The position numbers and the translations under genes are program-made. From NCBI GenBank assembly GCA_004380135.1, contig QXCR01000038.1, positions 124,001 to 188,000 on the forward strand: 64,000 nt of DNA, in the 5' to 3' direction. The notes below the pieces were generated by a model, which saw only the letters and a program-made list of their open reading frames with translations, did not search any database and was not told the DNA's origin. Positions 54,564-64,000 of the stretch are shown here, one piece after another. Each line of letters begins with the position of its first letter. Within the stretch, counting starts at the first letter, position 1. Source of the DNA: Stemphylium vesicarium. Lineage: Eukaryota > Ascomycota > Dothideomycetes > Pleosporales > Pleosporaceae.

Positions 54564-55568
54564 TCATGACTCTTCTCTTAATTCCGCAACAGCGAAATAC
54601 CCCTTGCTCTCTACGACTCCCCGATCTTTCACCACTGCCGTGTATTTGACTACCCACTGCGGTTCGACATCCCCCTTCAAACCCTCTTCATTGCCTTGTC
54701 CGGCCAACACACCTGAGCCATTCTCGCCCGCGCCCAGTATCTGTCTCAGGGTACCTCTAGGCAGGATATTGGTGCAGTCGTTATGCGTCAAAAGCTCAAT
54801 CTGTTGTTGTTTGGCGTAGAGAATCAACGGCTTGGGTACGACGCAGCAGTCGCGGACGTTAATTTGGTTCACGCTAGGTTTGATCTTGGTGTGCTCGAGA
54901 AAGCGAGTGAGGCGCGTGACGCCGAATTCCGCGATACCGAGTTTAGAGACGAGGCCTTCTGCTTGCAACTTCTCCAGCGCTCGCCATGTCGTTACCATGG
55001 TTTCGATGTCTTCGGGTGCGACACCAGCGTCGAGGCAGTCGCCGGCTGTGTTCTCGTTTGTAGATTGCGCGGCTGATGGGGGAGAGGGTGGATCGTCGTC
55101 TTCTTCCATTTCGGAATCTTCGTCGTCGGCGTCAAAGGATATGCCTGGGAAGCTGACGATGAGGAGATCTATTGATGAGGTGCCGAGCTCTTTCAACACG
55201 AGTTCTATGGCTTCCCGCGTTTGGGCGCAGCGTCGGTCCGTCGGTATGTTGGGGAGATAGAAGAGCTTAACGGTGATGTCGTATGACTCTCGCGGCTCGG
55301 TGAGGGGTGAAGGCGTGTGTGTGGGTATGTAGAGGGCCGAATCGGTGGCTGTAGTCCATGATCGGTAGTTTGGTTTGGAGGGCGTGGAAGAGGATTGGTG
55401 GGCGGAGAAGTTTGCGCGCAGTGAGGATGTAAGTTCGGTGTTTGACTTTTCGAAGAAAGGCCGCCGTATCACGGAGGGCCCGCCCGACATGGTATTTCTG
55501 GGGTTGTTAGAGGGAATTTGTAAGGACGAAGATGGGCGGACATACGAAGTGGATAGTATAAGCTTCAT
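54564..55568 (-). CDS. Glutamate-cysteine ligase regulatory (modifier) subunit, aldo-keto-reductase fold
   Basis: Exons 55546-55568 and 54564-55497 around a 48-nt intron (GTATGT...CCCCAG, branch CTAAC), giving 318 residues. The intron is 3n and stop-free, so a single-exon 334-residue reading is also open, but the splice signals are strong. The AKR-like core has LVLKELGTSSIDLLIVSFP, then ALEKLQAEGLVSKLGIAEFGV and the GCLM-specific KPSVNQINVRDCCVVPK and IELLTHNDCTNILP. An acidic, Pro-rich insert (DDEDSEMEEDDDPPSPP) lies between. It binds the catalytic subunit and raises its activity in the first, limiting step of glutathione synthesis in the cytosol. The AKR catalytic Tyr/His are not needed in this family. 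Confidence 0.88.
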   Translation of the reverse strand: MKLILSTSYVRPSSSLQIPSNNPRNTMSGGPSVIRRPFFEKSNTELTSSLRANFSAHQSSSTPSKPNYRSWTTATDSALYIPTHTPSPLTEPRESYDITVKLFYLPNIPTDRRCAQTREAIELVLKELGTSSIDLLIVSFPGISFDADDEDSEMEEDDDPPSPPSAAQSTNENTAGDCLDAGVAPEDIETMVTTWRALEKLQAEGLVSKLGIAEFGVTRLTRFLEHTKIKPSVNQINVRDCCVVPKPLILYAKQQQIELLTHNDCTNILPRGTLRQILGAGENGSGVLAGQGNEEGLKGDVEPQWVVKYTAVVKDRGVVESKGYFAVAELREES

Positions 55569-55991
55569 GGTTGCGATTTGGAGAGACTCGAGGCGCTGAA
55601 TATGGTGGTGTGTTTTACTGCAACTTCTGGAATGTCCCCGGATCTTGGGGTAGTAAATAGTCAGAGACCGAGGGTTGAAGGTTCAAGATAATGGGCGTTT
55701 GTCAGCCAGTGGGGCGCGCTCAGAAAAATGTCGCGTCGTGTTCCCAGTAGCGCGAATGATTACAATGGGAGGGCCTGAGGACGTGTAAGAGGTTTCCTAT
55801 AGTACGTGACGGCTTACGAGAATTGACTATGTTGACTGTCTGTCGACGGACTGAATGGCGGGGATAATGGATGAGGGCGCATTGACGTCTCATTGTCGCG
55901 GGGCTGGCCTGTGACCGCCGATCGCCCTACTTGCACCTTTCCACTGGAAGACACCAACCCCATCCGCTCCCCATCCTCCCCACGCGACACC
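55569..55991. promoter_or_regulatory. Divergent promoter (GCL modifier / AP-1 sigma)
   Basis: 423 bp between divergent start codons; no other feature recognised. Confidence 0.45.
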
Positions 55992-56697
55992 ATGACCATC
56001 AAGTAAGACGCTCTCATATAGAATACCTTGTAATCGCATGTGTACTAATTGTAATAGATACCTCATCCTGCTCTCACGGCAGGGCAAAGTGGTTGGTGGT
56101 CCCTCACCCTAAAAGCTCAAGTCCCCTGCTGAAGCTCGTAGCGTCTGGCCAAATGGTTCACCACCCTCGCGCCCAAGGACAAGGCCAAGATCGTCAAAGA
56201 TGTCTCGCAGCTTGTCCTTGCCCGCCGCACCCGCATGTGCAACTTCCTCGAGTATAAGGGTCAGTGGGTCCGGCAGGGGTAACAGCGAAGCTAGGCTTAC
56301 ACATTCTTTTAGACACCAAGGTCGTCTACCGCCGCTACGCTTCTCTCTTCTTCATCGCCGGATGCGACGCCACCGATAATGAGCTGATTACGCTCGAAAT
56401 CGTCCACCGCTACGTCGAGCAGATGGACAAGTACTACGGCAACGTGTGCGAGCTCGACATCATCTTCAACTTCCAAAAGGCATACTTCATCCTCGACGAG
56501 CTTCTGCTGGCTGGTGAGATGCAAGAGAGCAGCAAGAAGAACGTATTGCGATGTATAGGACAGCAAGACAGCCTCGAAGATATGGAGGTGAGTGAAGTGT
56601 GATGACTTTCAGGTCCGCTTCGCCGCACCCATAGCGCCACCTGGCTGACGCGCGTGTCGTCCAGGTTGAGGACGACGTCGTTACCAAGATTATGTAA
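55992..56697 (+). CDS. APS1: AP-1 clathrin adaptor complex, sigma subunit
   Basis: Five exons: 55992-56002, 56058-56091, 56142-56259, 56313-56587 and 56665-56697, giving 156 residues, the usual length. The spliced protein begins MTIKYLILLSRQGKVRLAKW and contains PKDKAKIVKDVSQLVLAR, RTRMCNFLEYKDTKVVYRRY, LFFIAGCD and EIVHRYVEQMDKYYGNVCEL, and ends VEDDVVTKIM. These are diagnostic of sigma-1 rather than sigma-2 or sigma-3. It is the small chain of the AP-1 heterotetramer and helps bind dileucine sorting signals at the trans-Golgi and endosomes. Intron 2 has a weak donor GTTGGT but is required to join GKV to RLAKW. Confidence in the family is very high. Confidence 0.93.
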
Positions 56698-57913
56698 ACC
56701 GTCTACGGAGCACACAATCACATACACGCGGCAAAGCCGTTATCACCGCCCGTCCCAAGAGCCATCACTGACCGTGCCTCGGCCCCCAGGATGCCGAAGA
56801 CTTCAAAGGCCGGCTCCGCGAGAGTGGCATCATTTGAGAGACGACATCTGCTTTCAGCATCGCTTCCACATTTCACGGCGTCAAGGATTAGGACAACGGT
56901 CACTTTTGTTGGGGACACGGTACACGGCGTCATGGCGACACGATATCACACGGCGCAGGGAGTCGGGTCATTGGAGAACGCACTACCTGCCATCCTGCCT
57001 TGTAGAGCGGATGGCGGTAGCTGTACTCTATCTACTACAATCAAACACCTCGGACTGGCGGGCTTTGCTCGACACAGCTAGGTCTGACACAAGCGGTTCA
57101 TTGGGCTCGAACGTGATTACACATCATGCTATCGGGACATCCACCCTTGACATCATTGCCTGCTCTCTTCTCTCTGTTATGCTCTACTAAACTTAACCCT
57201 CTAGCAACAGATCTCGTATATGCGCACGCATGTACTGCGCATCTGCATTTCGTGACAGCAATTGGTTCGGACCAGCTCTTGGTCCTTCATCCAGAACCTT
57301 GACATGCACAAATCAAATGAAACGTTGCCGAACCCAGTAGGGTTCTCTACCAGGCAATCCTTCTGTCCTAGTTCACAAGCTCAACCAACTTCAGATGACA
57401 CTCTAGTTACTTGCGAATCCTCGGCATCACCGGCTATCAACTAACATAAGCGGTCAACACCAGTCGCCTCTCGCCAATTACCCATCCTGTCTTATCGACC
57501 GCTGTTGTTGGTTGAGGAGCTGGGCTCACATGGACCAATCAGGAAGGATAACCCGACACACATGCCGTTGCTAGCTCGGCGACACCGCCAAGCTGATCAC
57601 CGCCGTCTCCGCAATCGCGACCACGTCGTAACATCGACACCTCACACCACTATTCCCCCAGAGCAATACATATGTCCACCGCCTGCTAGACGACTGTCTG
57701 GCCGAACAACAGTACTCTCTCCTCTCTGCAGCCAGCCTAGAGTCGTGTCTACTCGTTGTATCGGTTCGCGCAGGCTACCCCCTCCCGACCACAACACCCC
57801 TTCGACCAGCAGCCACGGCGCGCTGACACCATTACCGCATTCTCTACATTACTAGAGACCTCCGAAGCTATATTCACCAATATTGAGATAGAAAGGCGTA
57901 CAGATTTTACACA
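56698..57913. other. Intergenic between AP-1 sigma and Maf1
   Basis: 1.2 kb, promoter of MAF1 on the right. C/A-rich leader sequence near 57590-57850. No gene recognised. Confidence 0.45.
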
Positions 57914-59005
57914 ATGAAGGTATGCATTCGATGCGATAAGGCAGGCCGGGGTGATGATGTAGCTGACCCGGTGACGCAGTACCTCGACTTGTGCGCCCTC
58001 CACGAGGTCAACCTCGCCCTCAACTTCGACACCCAAGACACAGCCATCATTGGCGGATGCGACCTATGGACTGTAAAGGCAGCTGGAAGCGACAAGAAAT
58101 TATACAAGCGCATCGAGAGAACACTCGAGGAGCGACACAAAGACCTGCTATCGGCAGTTGCGGGGCTGTCCGAGCAGTCCGCCGCGCAGTTCGCAGACCA
58201 ACTCGACATCTCACGCGATACACCATTTGGCACCTTCAGCGAGGCAGCCAACCGCCATACATTTGCCTACCTCATCGCGACGCTCAATGCGACACACATT
58301 GACTACGACTTCGCCAACACCCTGAATCCTGACGAGTTCCGCCGCGAGACCATCCACAGCTTCATGCACAAGATCGATACTACCATGTACTACCTCCGCC
58401 CGCAGGTCTATTCCGCAGGTCTTCCCGCAGGCGCCGTCACACCGCTTGGCTCGCCGATATGGAGTCCTCGTTCATGGCAACTTGTTGACAGCGAGATGGA
58501 CATGTCAAACTGCGAGTACTACGCTTGGGAGCCATCAGATGATCCATTCGCCGATGACGGCGCTATCTGGAGTCATCACTTCTTCCTCTACAACAAAGAC
58601 CGCAAGCGAGTCGCATACTTTTACCTCCGCGGCATCTCCGCCCTTTCCAACTCACCGAGCGTTGCCATGTCGCTCATGTCCAAATTCAAAGCCTCCAAAT
58701 ATGAATCGTCGGCCAACGCTGGTAGCAGGAAGCGTGCCGAGTACTGGCTGGGAGATCGCGCGAAGAAGGGTCTTGAAGCCTACGGCGAGAGCGACGAGCT
58801 TGACAACATGGTCATCGATCACCCCGGCGAAGTCGTCGACGCCGAACAACCGCAGTACCTCCCCGCAAGGGAGATGAGCATGGACGCTGAATACTACTAC
58901 GAGAGCGACGGAGATAGCGACGTCGAATCACTCGTCGGTAGGGAGAGGGGTGTGAGCAAAGTACGGACAATGAGTGAAGGTGTTGTTGAGAGGATGGAGC
59001 TCTGA
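57914..59005 (+). CDS. MAF1: Maf1, repressor of RNA polymerase III
   Basis: Exon 1 is just ATG AAG (57914-57919). A 60-nt intron (GTATGC...ACGCAG, branch GCTGAC) then joins exon 2 (57980-59005), giving 343 residues. Splicing yields MKYLDLCALHEVNLALNFDTQD, which matches the Maf1 A box; reading through the stop-free intron would wrongly insert 20 residues. The conserved parts are GGCDLWTVKAAGSDKKLYK (about 32-50), GTFSEAANRHTFAYLIATLNATHIDYDF and, after a linker, SMSNCEYYAWEP-type B/C boxes with FFLYNKDRKRVAYFYLRGIS. Maf1 is dephosphorylated under nutrient stress, enters the nucleus and blocks Pol III initiation at tRNA and 5S genes. The C-terminal Ser/Glu-rich tail is probably regulatory. Confidence 0.92.
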   Translation: MKVCIRCDKAGRGDDVADPVTQYLDLCALHEVNLALNFDTQDTAIIGGCDLWTVKAAGSDKKLYKRIERTLEERHKDLLSAVAGLSEQSAAQFADQLDISRDTPFGTFSEAANRHTFAYLIATLNATHIDYDFANTLNPDEFRRETIHSFMHKIDTTMYYLRPQVYSAGLPAGAVTPLGSPIWSPRSWQLVDSEMDMSNCEYYAWEPSDDPFADDGAIWSHHFFLYNKDRKRVAYFYLRGISALSNSPSVAMSLMSKFKASKYESSANAGSRKRAEYWLGDRAKKGLEAYGESDELDNMVIDHPGEVVDAEQPQYLPAREMSMDAEYYYESDGDSDVESLVGRERGVSKVRTMSEGVVERMEL

Positions 59006-62000
59006 GTTCTGTCCTTGTTTCGACGTTACCATCGAGTGTGTTGTCAAGCCCGGCACTCAACATGCCAAACACGGGCTCATGGCAACACGCATGTCTGCTT
59101 CGACGCCTCACGGTGATTTGTTTGATTTACGACTTGTTTCTTTCTTCTTCACAGCATTGTCGGCGTTTTTCTCTTTCCACTCGACTACATCTCTTGCACC
59201 GGCTCGTGAGAAGACGTTACCATGCAAAACTGACAAGAAAACAAGGCGTTTACGGGTCGGTGGGAGCGACGCCCTTTACAAACGTCCTTTTTTCCCCCAG
59301 TCTTTACATAACGCGTCTGAGCCTTTGAGATACCCCCTTCCTTTCCTTATCGTCTGTCATTGTTTGTGTTTTTTGTTTGCTTGCTTGCATAGAGCGGAGG
59401 GTCGATAGTTTTGAAGATGTAGGAAGAATGTGAGGGAGGGTGTGGATAACGAATGTGATGATGGAAATGACTGGGATGCCATGGCGTGTATATTGATGAG
59501 TTCATAATCTTGTTCTAAGTATTGAGATGTATTTGCATTTTGGCGTGTGAGTCCGTTCATGTGCTTTGGATGTTTGAAATGTCTTCGCTGTTAAGATATA
59601 AGATGGTAGATGGGGTTCGTCGCTTTGCCTTCCAACCATCTTGGGCAGTAGAAGACATCTTTGATAACAAGGAAGAGAAGAAAAACAACACAGCGTATGC
59701 ATGATCCTCGCGTGGAGGGGGGGTTTTTTTTTTTCTAACATTATGGAAAGATGTTGTAGTATTAAGAGGATAGCGGAAATGAGAGAGAAGATGTTTTATG
59801 TACAACCAGATTCTGCTAACGCCCTCCGTGGCTGCTTCAATCCATGTCTTTAGTAAACACCTCTCCATCTTTGCATTTTTGTTTTGTCACGCACATGAGC
59901 GTCCTTGCTCTAAGCCCTTTAATGCTGCTCTCTCGTGTCCACCGACGTCTTCGTTTTTAGGCAGGCCATGAACAGCGCGCACATATGAAATGTTGTGGAG
60001 ATTTTTCGAAAGACATTGACATATCCCGTGTATCGTTTTTGCGCTTTAGAAAATAAGTGGTACAGGGAGTAGGAGAGGTAGAATAGAGGAAGAAGGGAAG
60101 GCCCTATAACAGTCATTTTTTCTCTCTTCGCAACAAGACATGAAGTAAAACCAGATCCGCACTCGAAAGACATTGGTCGTGCTTTGTGGCGTTTTTTTTA
60201 TTTTATTTAAGAAAGATGTATACGCTTCTTCTCGCGCAGCGGCTAGTGTTCTAGCAGAGGTCTGTTCAGCATAGGTCGAGGGTCTGCGTGTTTTTTATTT
60301 TTAAAAAACAATCGCGCATAGAGGTTTTTTATGCGAAACGACTGTAGCAAGCAGCGCTCCCGGGAACATGGGATGTCCTCGATGAAATTTTTAAGGTAAT
60401 GTGGCTAGGAGGACACATGTAACAATGCTCTCACCTTTGTCTTTTATGAAGTTTTGGTAATAAGAGCGAAGTGAAGAAGAGAGTGTTGAAGCAGGAGCGA
60501 GGGGGAATTTATACACGGCGGGTTATTGTGGCGCAAGAGGTTTAGTTGAGGCTAAGTGTGTGCAGCATACCTTTTATGCTGGAGGTTTTTTCGAAACAGA
60601 CTCTCTCACTCACACATGTCCGTAACCTCATCTCTTTTTTTTCTTTTCAAATCAAGAGTGAACGGAAGGGCAGCATATCTTTAAGCTAAGGCGACTCACA
60701 AGACTTCCTCATAGTACCATGCTTTCTGCATTTAAGTCGTGCCAAGGGCCGCTCACATGTACTCTTTGTGTTGGGGTTTAGGAAGACGAGCGGGACATCG
60801 ATATGTTTTGGTACACTTTTCAGATCTCAATGATTTTCTTCTGTGCATCATTCTGGTTCCGCAAAAAGTCCATATATAATGTGGCAATTGATTTGTTTTG
60901 GTATTCTTGGGGGACAAAAAGAGGGAGAGAGACATGACATCTTTACTGTAGTTGTTTTAGAGGGGCAAAGTCGTCAGCAGAAACATGCGTACAATCTCCT
61001 CGAATTTTAGTACACCTTTGATGGTATTGAGATTAAAAGAATGAGAGAGAAAGCGATGGGGGTTTTTTATACGCTCTAGTCTGTGGCAACGCTAAGCTTT
61101 CATGACAATGTTTGCTCATGTTTGGTATGCCAGGAGATGACGATGCGTCATTTTGGCATAAGGTAGTAAGATGTGTTACATGAATCGTTGGCGGATATCC
61201 AGAAGATAGAATGTTACGGTAGCATCTAAATCGATTTCCAGAACGAGGCGGTGTGAAGGTGCTACCCTTTCCATAGAGAATGAGGCGTATATGCTATGTC
61301 TTAGCTCAGAAGCCGGTGTCAAGTGGCATACAACTCCCCAGCTTAGTGTTGAAGTACTTTATCCAGCCTCAAACCCAAACCGCCAAATGGGAAAAGGCCC
61401 GAAAGTCTCCTTTCTTCCGATCGTGACAGCCTCATCCAAGAGGAACCAATATATCGAAAAAGTCTCGCTTTTCTTCAGGATAATCCTGGTGGTAGTGCGT
61501 TGAGCGAGATATTAGGTTTCAGAAGTGCCAAGGTCTGACCATGAACTTCAGGTACGAAGGTGAGACAATGGAGAGAGTAGTTGCGAGTTGTTGTGCTTGC
61601 GATGTACATACCTTGATCCCCATGCTGTCACACCGTCACCTGACACGCAGTCTGAATGATCAAATGTGCTTCTTTCTCTCGCCCGAACATCGGTATATCA
61701 TTCGTTCCCCGCGCATTGGCCCTACCGTTGATGAAACAGGGAAGCCGCGCAAACACCTGATGTTGCGTCAGCTGCGGCGTAGCACCCTGCAAGTCATACA
61801 GCAGCATGCACGAGCTGAACGGTCAGCCATGATCCCGATCTCACGCTTTCCACGTCTTCATCTTGTCACCAGAACTTTGGCAAAACAAGTGTAGGCTTGT
61901 TTCGCCGAGGTGAACTGCCGCTTGCAGGGAGCCCACGGCATCAGGGTAAGGACGGACATGGCCACCACAGAAGATCCACTTTGCAGCTTCTTCAGAAGGA

Positions 62001-64000
62001 TAGTCGTGTGGCAATCTGCCGCTGTTGAGCCGTGGATGCCTTTTCCTGGTATAGATGAGTGGATACTGTGTGGAGAAGCTTGGGGCGCGGAGGGAAAGGT
62101 TTTTTGCCGAAGACGTAGGGTGCTGGTCTGCGGGTCGTGATAATCTTCCCGTATCTGCGCCTGCATACTTGAGGTAGTGTGTTCGAGAAGAATCAACGGC
62201 ATCGTTGGCTCATGGTCGTGTGAAATTGACATTTCCACGAAACGAACGGCAACATTGAGATCCACGGTGGGTCCAAGAAAGACAAGGAAATCTTGCATGT
62301 TCAGCCATCAGGTCGCGTTCGTAAGACTACCCGACCCAGGACATATTCTAGGGTCAAGTGTCTTTCTCATCCAGACTAGTCGCATGCGGCGAAATGCGGA
62401 CTCATGCCTCATCTGGATCCTGCAGCGAGTGCATTTGAAAAAGCAGTTACCAAGTGCCTGAGGGTAAGCGAATGCCCTGCTAAGACCACCAGGACATGGC
62501 GACTACATGCTAACATTTTCCTTCAATGTCTCGTGCCAAAAAAGCCTCCAGGAACCGGGCAATGGAAAGACCGAAAGCTTACCAGAATGTATAATGTCAC
62601 AAGCACCGCGCCTTCCGGACTTAAGACGTTGTACCGGCTCCCGCGGGATAGCCCCGGCTTCGACCTATCGGAGAATAGCGACAAAGGGTAAGCGGTAGAT
62701 TCTTACAGGCGTTTACTGGAGGTAATAAGTGCCGCAACGCCATGAGGATCATTGCTGCCTGATGCGACGGCTTGGCGCAAGACGTCAGTGCCACTGATTC
62801 GTTGTGATGTGGCAATGTAGCGGAGCGATGCGAGCCTGACTTATCGAATGTACACCTCACATAGTCAAAGGTACGTACCTCCAGTCGCGAAGCAGAAGTG
62901 GGTCTCAGGAAGCGGCGAGGTACGTACCTAGCGTGCACGTGAGACGCACACTACTGCGACGTTAGCTTCGCTGCAGTCGCGCGTCAATACCCACCAGATC
63001 TAGCTATCCTTGTGAAGGTGCAGCGCGTTGGGTGCTCGGCGTCAGCATTTTGCGTTATATTTGGGCGCTCAACACAAAGGTCCAGATGTCTGCTGTAGAG
63101 GTGGGCTGATGGCTCCAGTTCTCTGTAATTGCGGGTCGTCCTGCGCTTTGGAACACGCAGCGTGAGGGAAGGGGTGCTTGCGATCAAGGACTGCGCTGTG
63201 TGTCATAAATTGAACAGGACTCGGTGCGCCCACAAAGTATGCAGCGACACGCTTATCATGCGCACTCATCTGTTGTGAATTTGCGTGAAAGATGAGATGC
63301 TACCAGTGCAGCTTCCGCTCTTGTTGATCCGAACAGCAACCTGCATCTGTATGCAATAGCTCCAGCTTCCTACGTATAACACCCTGATAGGTGGACCTGC
63401 AGGGTGCAAGCCCTGGCGGTTCGCATACCTCCAGATGAAGTGCGAGGGGCCAAATGTCTGGGGAAATGCATCGGGATTTCCTCTTTGGGTTAGCAGGCCA
63501 ATACCGGTTCAAGCGGACTGTCGCTTGAAGGCGTACGGGTAGAAGCAGACGCTCGTCATCGAGTTTCTGCATATACTCCCGTGTCGGTCGGCACCGTGTT
63601 TGTGAGCTGAGTTCGTCCCGATTGTTACACCAGGGAAGCACGTCATGCCTATGCCAGCAGACGAACATGTGTGGTCGTGACGCGGCAGCTGCGACAATGA
63701 TAACACCGGTGGAGAGATGCTACTGCCCTTGTGTGTGGTGCAAACATGGCTCAGCGAAACCAAAGCCGGTACGTGTAGGAGCTATCGCGTGATTGAGCTG
63801 TTGCCGCACCAATCATGGGATGTCGTGTGGCTACGATTGTATCCTTCGGTTTAGGCGAGCCGACTCGCGTTATTCCAAGGCGACCTGAGAGTTGCGCTGA
63901 TTGTTGCTGCTGGGGACTTTGTGATTACAGTAACATACTCTGGCTAACCATCTCGGAACATGACAGAGAGTGGATGAGGGCTTGGTATGTGCAAGGCCGC
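59006..64000. other. Gene-free right end of the window
   Basis: 5 kb. From 59400 to 61100 it is AT-rich with homopolymer T/A runs (for example 59720-59738 and 60292-60308). From 61300 on, it is mixed composition with overlapping frames up to 146 codons, none with a recognisable domain. No tRNA boxes, TIRs or tandem arrays were seen by eye. It may be old repeat DNA or a non-coding region; I cannot assign it. Confidence 0.4.

Noticed and set aside
61858..62298. 146-codon minus-strand frame at the right end
   Set aside because: Overlapped by plus-strand frames, no recognisable motif, no neighbouring exon that extends it.
1..64000. CRISPR arrays, bacterial operons or ribosome-binding sites
   Set aside because: The sequence is clearly fungal nuclear DNA with spliced genes; the only tandem arrays are the minisatellite and the GAA tract.

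Overview
The window is nuclear DNA of a filamentous ascomycete. The genes are compact and carry 48-134 nt introns with GTRNGT-type donors and CTNAC-type branch sites. The conserved proteins are typical of Pezizomycotina: an FMP27 lipid-transfer protein, AP-1 sigma, Maf1, the GCL regulatory subunit, a GH20 hexosaminidase and a golgin-like coiled coil. A hAT element carries a C-to-T mutation pattern like fungal repeat-induced point mutation (RIP). I infer a Dothideomycete, probably Pleosporales, but the sequence alone does not prove this.

Layout. 1-11.3 kb: the N-terminal part of FMP27 (cut by the window edge), a charged low-complexity protein, a protein-kinase-like gene, a tandem pair of BTB genes with identical intron positions, an RRM-like gene and a conserved hypothetical. 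11.4-20.8 kb is an accessory island. It holds a decayed dynamin gene, a complete 3,093-bp hAT transposon with 17-bp perfect TIRs and an 8-bp target duplication, two small secreted cysteine-rich protein genes, a truncated third copy of that family, and a shattered NAD-dependent reductase. The hAT target duplication contains the stop codon of the first secreted-protein gene. 20.8-32.8 kb: a zinc alcohol dehydrogenase, an F-box-like protein, a three-gene tandem array of helical MIF4G-like paralogues (one broken by a C-to-T nonsense change), a DHCR24-like FAD oxidoreductase and a GH20 beta-hexosaminidase. 33.8-45.5 kb: a 2OG-Fe(II) oxygenase, a golgin-like coiled-coil protein, a DUF1593 nucleoside-hydrolase-like secreted protein and an 897-residue Ser/Pro-rich protein with candidate NDR/LATS-kinase sites. 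45.5-52.3 kb is almost gene-free, with one 16-bp minisatellite. 52.3-59 kb: two small zinc-binding proteins (one made almost entirely of four DnaJ-type CxxCxGxG motifs), a (GAA)n microsatellite, the glutamate-cysteine ligase regulatory subunit, AP-1 sigma and Maf1. 59-64 kb shows no recognisable gene.

The core genes are unrelated housekeeping functions and form no pathway. The strongest unusual signals are the hAT insertion at an effector-like stop codon, the mosaic RIP-type decay of that transposon, the effector-like gene family with a truncated copy fused to foreign sequence, and the MIF4G-like array with its nonsense mutation. Several introns are 3n long and stop-free, so naive ORF calling gives wrong proteins for Maf1, GCLM and the first BTB gene.
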